DNA from: Paenibacillaceae bacterium
Lineage (GTDB): Bacteria > Bacillota > Bacilli > Paenibacillales > NBRC-103111
Assembly (NCBI GenBank): GCA_029256065.1
Contig: JAQSYT010000013.1
Location: 1-32,211, forward strand
Reading direction: 5' to 3'
DNA: 32,211 nucleotides
Below the pieces are notes generated by a model. That model searched no databases and was not told where the DNA came from. It saw only the letters and a program-made list of their open reading frames with translations. This document shows, piece by piece, positions 1 to 8,425 of this stretch (position 1 is its first letter; every line of letters starts with the position of its first letter). Made by a program: the position numbers and the translations under genes.

Positions 1-711
1 ATTGTGGGCCGGGTGGGCAGCGGCAAAAGCACCTTGGTCCATCTGCTGGTCCGCCTGTACAACCCGCCTAAGGGAACAGTATTTATTGACGGCCACGACA
101 TTCATGAAATTCCCCTGAAAACGATCCGGGGCCAGGTGGGGATTGTTCCCCAGGATCCCTTCCTGTTTTCGTCCACCATCCGGGAGAACATTGCCTTTGA
201 TCCCCTGCCCCACACGGAGGAGGATGTGCTGGAGGCGGCCCGGCTGGCACAGGTGTACGACAATATTTTAGAATTCCCCGATCAGTTCGAAACCACTCTG
301 GGTGAACGCGGGGTTTCCTTGTCAGGCGGCCAGCGGCAGAGGGTCAGCATTGCCCGGGCGGTCATCAAGAAGCCCTCCATCTTGATTTTCGACGACAGCT
401 TGTCGGCGGTGGATACGGTGACGGAGGATCTGATTCTGGAGGGGCTTCATTCTGTTATGAATGACCGCACCACGATTATTATCGGGCACCGGATTTCATC
501 GGTCCGTCATGCCGACCAGATTGTTGTGCTGGAGGAGGGTGCGGTTGCCGAGCGGGGAAGCCATGAAAGCCTTCTTGCCAAAAATGGCATCTATGCGGAT
601 CTGTACCGGAAGCAGCAGCTGGATGAAGCGGCAGAGGGTTTGCCTGCGGAGGATTGCTTAGACCTGGTGCAGAAGCCGGGCTTGAAGCCTAAAGGGGGGT
701 TGGCGCTATGA
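1..711 (+). CDS. ABC transporter ATP-binding/permease protein, C-terminal part (5' truncated by window; YheI/BmrC-like half of a heterodimeric exporter)
   Basis: Open frame from base 1 with Walker A (GRVGSGKST), signature LSGGQRQRVSIARA, Walker B ILIFDD, H-loop IIGHR; overlaps next ABC gene by 4 bp (ATGA). Confidence 0.9.
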   Translation: MVGRVGSGKSTLVHLLVRLYNPPKGTVFIDGHDIHEIPLKTIRGQVGIVPQDPFLFSSTIRENIAFDPLPHTEEDVLEAARLAQVYDNILEFPDQFETTLGERGVSLSGGQRQRVSIARAVIKKPSILIFDDSLSAVDTVTEDLILEGLHSVMNDRTTIIIGHRISSVRHADQIVVLEEGAVAERGSHESLLAKNGIYADLYRKQQLDEAAEGLPAEDCLDLVQKPGLKPKGGLAL

Positions 712-2867
712 GCAGCATCCATCAGGAAAAAGAGAGGGTAGGCATAAAGGACAGCCAACTGCTTAAGCGGATGACAGCGTATGCCCTGCCGTATTGGAAG
801 TCGCTTATGCTTTGTCTGTTTCTCGCCTTCCTTATTGTTGTGGCCGACTTGGCGCGGCCGTATCTGTTGAAGATTGCTATTGACGACCACATTGGAGGTT
901 TGTCCAAGCCCATGCTTGCTGCCAGCGCTGAAGCGCCTGGAGCCCGGGAGGAGCTTTCCCGGTGGGGAGATATTATTGAAAGCAGAGACCGCATCTACGT
1001 GCGGATCAAGCCCGGTTCGGAAGCCGCGGCTGCGGAGCAGGCGGAGGACGGCATTGAAAAGGCGCAGATTGTAGATGCGTCAGGCACTTCTTTATTGGTC
1101 AGGGGCTGGCTCACCGAGGAAGAAAATGCCGGCAAGCTGGAGGCGGTGTCTGCTGGAAGTACGGAGAGCGCCAAGCTGGTGACGGATCAGGGGACTTATG
1201 AGGCAGAGGCGGTAAACGACGCTGCTCTTGAGGATTTCCGAGCCCGCGATTACACCGGTTTTATGAAGCTGGGGCTGCTGTTCCTCTTGGTTGTGGGCGG
1301 AGGCGCGCTTCTGAACTATTGGCAGAGCAATCTGCTCCAGTATACAGGGCAGAATATTATCTTCAACATCCGGCAGCAGCTGTTTAACCATCTCTCGCGG
1401 ATGTCTATGTCCTTTTTTGACCGGAATCCGGTGGGACGATTGGTGGTGCGGGTCACTCAGGACACGGAAGCCTTGAACCAGCTGTATTCCCAGGTGCTGG
1501 TCAACCTGGTGAAGGACGTGATTGTTATCATCGGCATTCTGGCCATTATGCTGCAGCTGTCGGTGAAGCTGTCACTGATTGCCTTTGCGGTGCTGCCGTT
1601 TCTGGCGGTCATCACCTTCTATTACCGGCGGCTGGTCCGGGAGGCCCAACGCCTGAGCAGGTTGATTCTGTCGCGGTTGAATTCCTTCCTGGCCGAGAAC
1701 CTGTCGGGCATCCGCATTACTCAGCTGTTCATCCGGGAGGACCGGCAGCGGGAGCAGTTTGACGGTCTGAATTCGGCCTATTACAGAGCGGGTATGAAGG
1801 GGACAGTGGTTAACTCCATTTTCCAGCCGGTAATTGGGTTTCTTGGCAACGTGTCGATTGCGCTTCTGCTCTGGTACGGGGGAGCCCGGGTACTGGAGGG
1901 GGGCATTACCTTTGGGGTGCTGTATGCCTTCACCCATTATATCCGGCAGTTCTTCCAGCCCCTGCAGAGTCTCGCGGAAAAATACAATCAGATTCAGACG
2001 GCTATGGTGGGTGCCGAGCGGATCGTGGATATGCTCAATGAGGAGCCGGCCATTGTGGATGCGGCGAAACCCCAGCCGCTGCCTGCCGCGGTCCGTGGGG
2101 AAATCCGGTTCGAGAATGTGTGGTTTGCCTATAGCGGCGAGGAATGGGTGCTGAAGGATGTAAGCTTCACCATCGCCCCGGGCCAAACGGTGGCTTTCGT
2201 AGGAGCTACAGGTGCGGGGAAGAGCTCCATTATTCAGCTGATCAACCGCTTCTATGATATCCAGAAGGGCTCCATCAAGCTGGACGGTGTAGATATCCGG
2301 CAGATCCCAGTAGCGGATCTCCGCCGGACCATCAGCGTGGTGCAGCAGGATGTATTCCTGTTCACCGGGGATATTGCCCATAATATCCGCTTGAACAATG
2401 AAACCATTACTGACAAGCAGGTCCGGGAAGCAGCGGCTATGGTCAATATGGATGAATGGATCTCCAGGCTGCCCAAGGGGTATGGTACGATGCTGGGCGA
2501 ACGGGGCGTCACCCTGTCCTTAGGCGAGCGGCAGCTGCTGTCCTTTGCCCGGTCCATTGCCTTCCGGCCGCAAATTCTAATTCTTGATGAAGCCACCTCC
2601 AATATTGACACGGAGACGGAGCTGGCGGTGCAGGATGCGCTGTACACCATATCCAAGGGGCGCACTACGTTGATCGTGGCTCACCGGTTGTCCACCATCC
2701 AGCATGCGGACCAGATTATCGTGATGCATAAGGGCAAGGTGCGGGAGAAGGGCAACCACTTCGAGCTGCTGGCGAAGCAGGGCTATTATTACCGCCTCTA
2801 CGAGCTGCAGTATAAGGACCGGGGAGCCGAGGCTGCTACGGCTGCAGCTGCGGCGGGCGAACGGTAA
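708..2867 (+). CDS. ABC transporter ATP-binding/permease protein (YheH/BmrD-like)
   Basis: 719 aa; N-terminal TM domain with a long loop after TM1, Walker A GATGAGKSS, signature-like LSLGERQ, Walker B ILILDEATSNID, H-loop IVAHR. Confidence 0.93.
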   Translation: MSSIHQEKERVGIKDSQLLKRMTAYALPYWKSLMLCLFLAFLIVVADLARPYLLKIAIDDHIGGLSKPMLAASAEAPGAREELSRWGDIIESRDRIYVRIKPGSEAAAAEQAEDGIEKAQIVDASGTSLLVRGWLTEEENAGKLEAVSAGSTESAKLVTDQGTYEAEAVNDAALEDFRARDYTGFMKLGLLFLLVVGGGALLNYWQSNLLQYTGQNIIFNIRQQLFNHLSRMSMSFFDRNPVGRLVVRVTQDTEALNQLYSQVLVNLVKDVIVIIGILAIMLQLSVKLSLIAFAVLPFLAVITFYYRRLVREAQRLSRLILSRLNSFLAENLSGIRITQLFIREDRQREQFDGLNSAYYRAGMKGTVVNSIFQPVIGFLGNVSIALLLWYGGARVLEGGITFGVLYAFTHYIRQFFQPLQSLAEKYNQIQTAMVGAERIVDMLNEEPAIVDAAKPQPLPAAVRGEIRFENVWFAYSGEEWVLKDVSFTIAPGQTVAFVGATGAGKSSIIQLINRFYDIQKGSIKLDGVDIRQIPVADLRRTISVVQQDVFLFTGDIAHNIRLNNETITDKQVREAAAMVNMDEWISRLPKGYGTMLGERGVTLSLGERQLLSFARSIAFRPQILILDEATSNIDTETELAVQDALYTISKGRTTLIVAHRLSTIQHADQIIVMHKGKVREKGNHFELLAKQGYYYRLYELQYKDRGAEAATAAAAAGER

Positions 2868-2903
2868 GGGCTGGTGCGGATGTTTATAATGAAGCGCAGC
2901 AAT

Positions 2904-2940
2904 AAAGAAGGCATCTTCCTTGGGGAGGATGCCTTCTTTT
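2904..2940 (+). terminator. Rho-independent terminator after ABC transporter pair
   Basis: aaagaaggcatc / gatgccttcttt perfect 12-bp arms followed by T-tract. Confidence 0.85.
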
Positions 2941-3057
2941 GCTGAGCGGGAACCTGCTTGCGCGAGCTGAGCGAACGGCTGCCTGGGGGCCGGGGTTCAG
3001 CGGCTGTTCAGGCTGTTGCGGGCGGTAGTGTCTCGTTTGATGGTTGCCCCGCTGCGC

Positions 3058-3240
3058 TAACGGAACTATGAAGCGCTTAGCGGTGGAAATCGGTGCGGAT
3101 GGAAACGTAACGGATCTGAGCGACTGTTAGAGGCTGAATTTGGCTTCATTGAAGCAGGTTTAGCCTCGTAAGAGCTTCTCAGTTCCGTAAGAATTTCGAT
3201 TAGCTGATTTTCGGCGTTTAAGGGTTGATGAGTTCCGTTA
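3058..3240. repeat. Intergenic nested palindromic repeat (TAACGGAWCT motif family)
   Basis: taacggaact 3058, taacggatct 3108, agttccgtaa 3181, agttccgtta 3231, symmetric about position 3149; central hairpin gcttca-t-tgaagc 3143-3155. Confidence 0.75.
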
Positions 3241-3278
3241 TACCGCCCACCACCTCACCGCCCCGCACCAAGCGCCCG

Positions 3279-3410
3279 GCTAACTCTCCAACTAACCGCC
3301 CTGCTCCAACCGCCCTGCGCCAACCGCCCTGCGCCAAGCGCCCGCTAACTCCCCCAACTAATCGCCCCCGCTCCTAGCCTCCGCTAACTCCTCTCAACTA
3401 GCCGCTCACG
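3279..3410. repeat. C-rich imperfect tandem/interspersed repeats
   Basis: CCGCCCTGCKCCAA x3 at 3296-3337; gctaactc...caacta units at about 3279, 3343 and 3382. Confidence 0.7.
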
Positions 3411-3472
3411 CTCCAATCCCCCGCTGGTTACACTTGGCGCCCGCCCAGCCTTGCCCTAACGGGTGGTGCCAG

Positions 3473-4432
3473 TTAGTCCACAGGCCTTTCCGGCTCATGC
3501 CGGGGCTGCTCCGATACCCGGGTTCCATCCTCCAGCCGCAGCCAGGTGTCCAGCCGCCGCTCCCCCTCATACAGCAGGATCATCCGGGCTCCCCGGGGGA
3601 AGCCCTCCCGCCCGTAGGTGTTGTGTCCGCTGGCCCGGCCGTAGCAAAGCCGGATGCCATGCAACTCGCCCCAGTAGTCATTCACATGGTCGTGGCCCAC
3701 GAATGCGCCCAATATATGACCCAGCTCCGCCATGGCGGCGAACAGGCCCGAGTTCACCGTCGGGCAGCAGACCGCTTCATGGCGGTACCCGTAGCAGACC
3801 TGCGTCTCCCACATTTCCCGGTATTCCGGCAGCGGAATATGGAAGAATGCGCAGGCGGGAACGGGCTTGCCGTCTGCGAGCCGCGGCAGGGCCAGGGACT
3901 CCTGTTCAAACCAGCGGATCTGGTCGCGGCTGACCCAGGCATAACCCGGCATCCCAGGAAGCGGAGACCGGTTGCCGGAATCCAGCAGGAACAAAACGGC
4001 GGAGACTTGACTGTCCACCCCCAACACCTCAAGCTTGTAGGTGCCGGGGCCTTGGACGGAGGCAGGGGGCGTCAGCGTATGCTTGGTGCCCAGTATGGCC
4101 TGCAAAAGATCCTCCTTGGTAGCAGGAGACTCCGGCTCCGCATCATGATTGCCGAAGGTGTACGCCCAGGGAATCCCCAGGGACTCCACCGTGTCCACAG
4201 CCTCCAGCAGCGCTTTCGCCGGGTCCGTGCACTCCGCTTCTCCGGCGGACACATGGCCCGTATAAATCACATCGCCCGTAAACACGACCAAATCCGGCTT
4301 CTCCAGATGAAGCACATGCTCCATCAGAGCCCTGGACAGCAAATCCTTTTCGCCTCCGTCCTTCCAATGGATATCCGTAAACTGGGCGATGGTGAACTGG
4401 CCTTCTTTGTTAAAACGAAGAGATTTTGCCAA
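3473..4432 (-). CDS. Metallophosphoesterase (calcineurin-like phosphohydrolase)
   Basis: 319 aa; motifs QFTDIHW, FTGDVIY, TFGNHD, GHDHVND typical of metallophosphoesterases. Confidence 0.92.
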   Translation of the reverse strand: MAKSLRFNKEGQFTIAQFTDIHWKDGGEKDLLSRALMEHVLHLEKPDLVVFTGDVIYTGHVSAGEAECTDPAKALLEAVDTVESLGIPWAYTFGNHDAEPESPATKEDLLQAILGTKHTLTPPASVQGPGTYKLEVLGVDSQVSAVLFLLDSGNRSPLPGMPGYAWVSRDQIRWFEQESLALPRLADGKPVPACAFFHIPLPEYREMWETQVCYGYRHEAVCCPTVNSGLFAAMAELGHILGAFVGHDHVNDYWGELHGIRLCYGRASGHNTYGREGFPRGARMILLYEGERRLDTWLRLEDGTRVSEQPRHEPERPVD

Positions 4433-4817
4433 CGCGGATCTTCCTTCCTGTCATGTGTATTTTTGTTGGAATAAGTGCAAGTGGTTGCAGTTTCAACGCA
4501 AGTGTAAAACAGCCGCTGGCTCCCGTCAATAAATGGCGATCAACTGACGAAGACTTAAAAAAAGCCGATGCCGCAAGCTCTGCCCGCTGTTCCGCAAAGC
4601 AGCCGCCGCGCCAAAAATGTCATCTGCGCGCGATCGCGCAAAAAACGACGATTCCCTTATGCAAAGAAAAACGGACCGGGCATGAATCGCCGATATACGA
4701 AAGCGGGTTCCGCATCGTATAGTCAGGACATCAAGCCGCCGGACACTCCGGACTCACGTCAGGGGTTCCGATCTTCATTATACAAGCGGCACTAATCAAA
4801 CTGGGGAGTGTAAACGG

Positions 4818-6428
4818 ATGAAAAAATCTTGGTTACCCATTACCGCTTCTGTTCTAGCCTTGTCATTAACGGCAGCCTGCGGAAGCTCGGGCAGCGGAAG
4901 CACCGCTTCTCCCGCAGCCGGAAGCCCCGGCGCCTCCCAGACCGCCGCGGAGACGGCGAAGCTGACCTTCTGGACCCCGCTGAACCCCAATGCCCTGGCT
5001 GTCATCAAAAGCCTGAGCGAGCTTCCAATGGTAGGGGAGTGGGAGAAAAAAACCAATGTAAAGTGGGCCTTCCAGCATCCCTCCGGCACCACTACACCCG
5101 ATGTGGTCCAGCAGTACGGGGTGATGATCGCCTCCAACAACCTGCCGGACGCCATGCTGTGGAACTGGGCCAACGTGCAGGGCGGCACCGCCAAAATGTA
5201 CAACGACGGCCTCATCATCAAGCTTAATGATCTCATCGACAAGCATGCGCCCAACCTGAAGAAAATCCTGGAGGAACATCCCCAGGTGGCCAAGCAGATC
5301 AAATCCGACAACGGCGACATTTACACCATGCCCCATCTGAGAGTAGGGGAAAACGGCCAGTACAAAACCTTTAGCGGCATGATGCTCCGCAAGGACTGGC
5401 TGGATGAGTTGGGCCTCCAGGCCCCGGAAACCATCGCCGAATGGGAAACTGTTCTGAAGGCCTTTAAGGAAAAGAAAAACGCCATTCCCTTTACCTCCAA
5501 CAAAAACTATGCCATCGCCCAATACGACTTCGCCGGGGCATACGGCGTATCCAACAACTTCTACATGAACAACGGCAAGGTCGCCTTCGGCCCTTACCAG
5601 CCGGCCTTCAAGGATTATCTGGAGACCATGCAGCGCTGGTACAAGGAGGGGCTGATCGATCCGGACTTTGCCTCCAACGATTCCAAAACCATGGATTCCA
5701 AGGTCTCCTCCGGCAAAGCGGGCGCCTTCTTCGGCTATATCGGCGGCTCCATGGGCAGCCTCCTGCCGGCGCTCCAGAAGGAGCAGCCCAAGGCCAATCT
5801 GGTGGGGGTGCAGTATCCGGTGCTGAACAAGGGCGAAGAGCCCAAGTTCGTGCAGGCCACCTGGGAGTATGACAACGTGGGCACCGTCATCACCAAGTCC
5901 AACAAGCACCCGGAGGAAACCGTCAAGGCGCTGGATTATCTGTACGGCAAGGAGGGCTCGCTCCTGAAAAACTTCGGGGTGGAGGGCCAAACCTACACCA
6001 TGGAGAACGGCCAGCCCAAATATACGGACCTGATCCTGAAGAATCCGGACAACCTGCCGTTGGGCCAAGCCATGGCCAAATATTTTATCGCCAACTACTC
6101 CTTCTCCGGCACCGACGATGACCGCTACAACGACCAGTATTACCAGCTCCAGCAGCAAAAGGATGCGGTGAAGCTGTTCGCCAAGTACGCCAATAACGCC
6201 TATTCCGTGCTGATGCCGCCCATCAGCCTGACCACTGATGAGTCCAAGGAATTGGCCAAGATCATGACCGAGGTGAATACCTACCTGAACGAAGCCCTGA
6301 CGCGGACCATTATGGGTGTGGAAAAGGCGGAGAACTACACCAAGGTACTGGATCAGCTGAAAAAGATGAACATTGACCGCGCCATTGAAATCCAGCAGGC
6401 TGCCGTGGACCGGTACAACAAACGCTAA
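4818..6428 (+). CDS. Extracellular sugar-binding lipoprotein of ABC importer (LplA-like)
   Basis: 536 aa; lipoprotein signal peptide (LALSLTAACGSSGSGS); KLTFWTPLNPNA...; followed by two permease genes. Confidence 0.93.
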   Translation: MKKSWLPITASVLALSLTAACGSSGSGSTASPAAGSPGASQTAAETAKLTFWTPLNPNALAVIKSLSELPMVGEWEKKTNVKWAFQHPSGTTTPDVVQQYGVMIASNNLPDAMLWNWANVQGGTAKMYNDGLIIKLNDLIDKHAPNLKKILEEHPQVAKQIKSDNGDIYTMPHLRVGENGQYKTFSGMMLRKDWLDELGLQAPETIAEWETVLKAFKEKKNAIPFTSNKNYAIAQYDFAGAYGVSNNFYMNNGKVAFGPYQPAFKDYLETMQRWYKEGLIDPDFASNDSKTMDSKVSSGKAGAFFGYIGGSMGSLLPALQKEQPKANLVGVQYPVLNKGEEPKFVQATWEYDNVGTVITKSNKHPEETVKALDYLYGKEGSLLKNFGVEGQTYTMENGQPKYTDLILKNPDNLPLGQAMAKYFIANYSFSGTDDDRYNDQYYQLQQQKDAVKLFAKYANNAYSVLMPPISLTTDESKELAKIMTEVNTYLNEALTRTIMGVEKAENYTKVLDQLKKMNIDRAIEIQQAAVDRYNKR

Positions 6429-6437
6429 AAGCAGGCA

Positions 6438-6466
6438 GGGGAGGGGCGGGCATCCCTCCCCTTTTT
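6438..6466 (+). terminator. Intra-operon terminator/attenuator between binding protein and permeases
   Basis: ggggaggg-gcgggcat-ccctcccc followed by TTTTT. Confidence 0.75.
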
Positions 6467-6498
6467 CTGTGAACTATCGGATAAGGAAGTGGTTTTCC

Positions 6499-7413
6499 AT
6501 GCAAGCCATGCGACATCTTATGAAGGACATAAGCAAGAACCGGGCCATCTACCTGATGGTGCTGCCTGTGGTGCTGTATTTCTTCATCTTCAAATACCTT
6601 CCCATGTACGGCGCAGTCATCGCCTTTAAGGATTACAGCGTGGCCAAGGGCATCTGGGCCAGCGAATGGGTGGGCCTGGATCATTTCCGGACCTTCTTCG
6701 GCAGCTATTATTTTGGCCGCGTGCTGCGCAATACCTTTCTCATCAGCTTCTATAACCTGATTTTTGGCTTTCCCGCTCCCATTCTTCTGGCATTGCTCTT
6801 AAATGAGATCAGGGTCAAATGGTTCAAATCCATGGTGCAGACCGTATCATACCTGCCCCACTTTATTTCTCTGGTGGTCATCTGCGGTCTGATTATCGAT
6901 TTTACCAACCGCGGCGGCGTCATCCAATCCATTATTGAGTTTTTTGGCGGGGAAAGCGGGTCGCTGCTGAACAATCCCCATAATTTCCGCACCATCTTCG
7001 TGACATCCTCCGTCTGGCAGGAGGTTGGCTGGGCCTCCATTATTTATCTGGCGGCGCTCTCCGGCATCAACCCCGACCTGTATGAGGCGGCGCGGGTGGA
7101 CGGCGCAGGCCGTTTCCGCCAGATCTGGAATATCACCCTGCCTGGTTTGGTGCCTACCATTATGATTCTGCTAATTTTGCGGATCGGCGGATTAATGGAT
7201 GTCGGCTTCGAAAAGATCATTCTGCTCTATAACCCCAACACCTATGAAACAGGGGATGTCATCTCCTCCTTCGTGTACCGGATGGGGCTGGCCCAAGGGA
7301 ATGATTACAGCTACACCACCGCCGTGGGGCTGTTCCAGTCCGCCATCAACTTTGTGCTTTTGATCAGCGCCAACAGCATATCCCGCCGCTTCTCCGGCAA
7401 CCGGCTGTGGTAG
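6499..7413 (+). CDS. Carbohydrate ABC transporter permease (LplB-like)
   Basis: Six-TM permease with EAARVDGAGRFRQIWNITLPGL (EAA motif). ATG at 6499 chosen because the ORF extension runs through the terminator. Confidence 0.93.
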   Translation: MQAMRHLMKDISKNRAIYLMVLPVVLYFFIFKYLPMYGAVIAFKDYSVAKGIWASEWVGLDHFRTFFGSYYFGRVLRNTFLISFYNLIFGFPAPILLALLLNEIRVKWFKSMVQTVSYLPHFISLVVICGLIIDFTNRGGVIQSIIEFFGGESGSLLNNPHNFRTIFVTSSVWQEVGWASIIYLAALSGINPDLYEAARVDGAGRFRQIWNITLPGLVPTIMILLILRIGGLMDVGFEKIILLYNPNTYETGDVISSFVYRMGLAQGNDYSYTTAVGLFQSAINFVLLISANSISRRFSGNRLW

Positions 7414-7437
7414 AGCTCCCACGAACAGGAGGACAAC

Positions 7438-8313
7438 ATGAAACCAAGCGCGTCCGAACGGACCTTTGATATTATCAACGGCATTCTGATGATTCTTCTG
7501 ATGATTGCCACCCTCTATCCCTTCTATTATGTAGCGGTGGCCTCCATCAGCGATTCCAACCGGCTGATCCAGCATTCCGGGCTGCTGCTCCGGCCTCTGG
7601 GCTTCAACTGGGCCGCCTTCAAGGCGGTGCTTATCAACCCCAATATCGGGACAGGGTATATGAACACCCTGATTGTGCTGGTTTTCGGCACCCTGATTAA
7701 TCTCTTCTTTACTACACTGGGGGCTTATTCCCTGTCCCGCCGGTTTGCCCTGCGCAAGTTCATTATGGTGGCCATCGTGTTCACGATGTATTTCAGCGGC
7801 GGCCTGATTCCCACCTATCTGCTCATCAACAACGCCCTGCATATGGGCAACAGCTATCTGGCCCTGACCATACCCGTTGCCATCAGCACATGGAATCTGA
7901 TTATTATGCGCACCTCCATGGAGGCCTTGCCGGAGAGCCTGATCGAATCCGCCCGGATCGACGGAGCCGGAGAATTCCGGATTCTCGCCCAGATTGTGCT
8001 TCCTTTGTCCATGCCGGTTATCGCCGTGATGATCCTGTATTACGGAGTGGCCCACTGGAACGCCTGGTTTAACGCCATGCTCTTTATGCGGGACAGAAGC
8101 ATGTTCCCCCTGCAGCTGATTTTGCGGGAAATCCTGGTAATGAACAGCACGGACTCCATGATGACGGAGGTGTCGGTGGCCGACTCCCAGGCGATTGGGC
8201 TGAGCATCAAATACGCGACCATTATGGTAGCTACGGTGCCTATTCTGCTGGTCTATCCCTTTTTGCAAAAATATTTCGTCAAAGGGGTTATGGTGGGAGC
8301 GGTTAAGGAGTAG
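7438..8313 (+). CDS. Carbohydrate ABC transporter permease (LplC/YtcP-like)
   Basis: 291 aa, EAA motif ESARIDGAGEFRILAQIVLPLSMPV; RBS aggagg upstream. Confidence 0.94.
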   Translation: MKPSASERTFDIINGILMILLMIATLYPFYYVAVASISDSNRLIQHSGLLLRPLGFNWAAFKAVLINPNIGTGYMNTLIVLVFGTLINLFFTTLGAYSLSRRFALRKFIMVAIVFTMYFSGGLIPTYLLINNALHMGNSYLALTIPVAISTWNLIIMRTSMEALPESLIESARIDGAGEFRILAQIVLPLSMPVIAVMILYYGVAHWNAWFNAMLFMRDRSMFPLQLILREILVMNSTDSMMTEVSVADSQAIGLSIKYATIMVATVPILLVYPFLQKYFVKGVMVGAVKE

Positions 8314-8425
8314 CCAGCTTGTCCTTGTATCGGATTCTGTCGATTTTGAAGTATAATAATACCAGTATAAGAACCATGTTAGGTTGGAGAGACATTCCGA
8401 GCTGAGACAGAAGGGGGCAACCGGG

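Noticed and set aside
3434-4474. 346-aa + strand ORF
   Set aside because: Antisense to the clearly recognisable metallophosphoesterase; low-complexity translation typical of GC-rich shadow ORFs.
4866-6158. 430-aa minus-strand ORF
   Set aside because: Antisense shadow of the sugar-binding lipoprotein gene; no recognisable domain.
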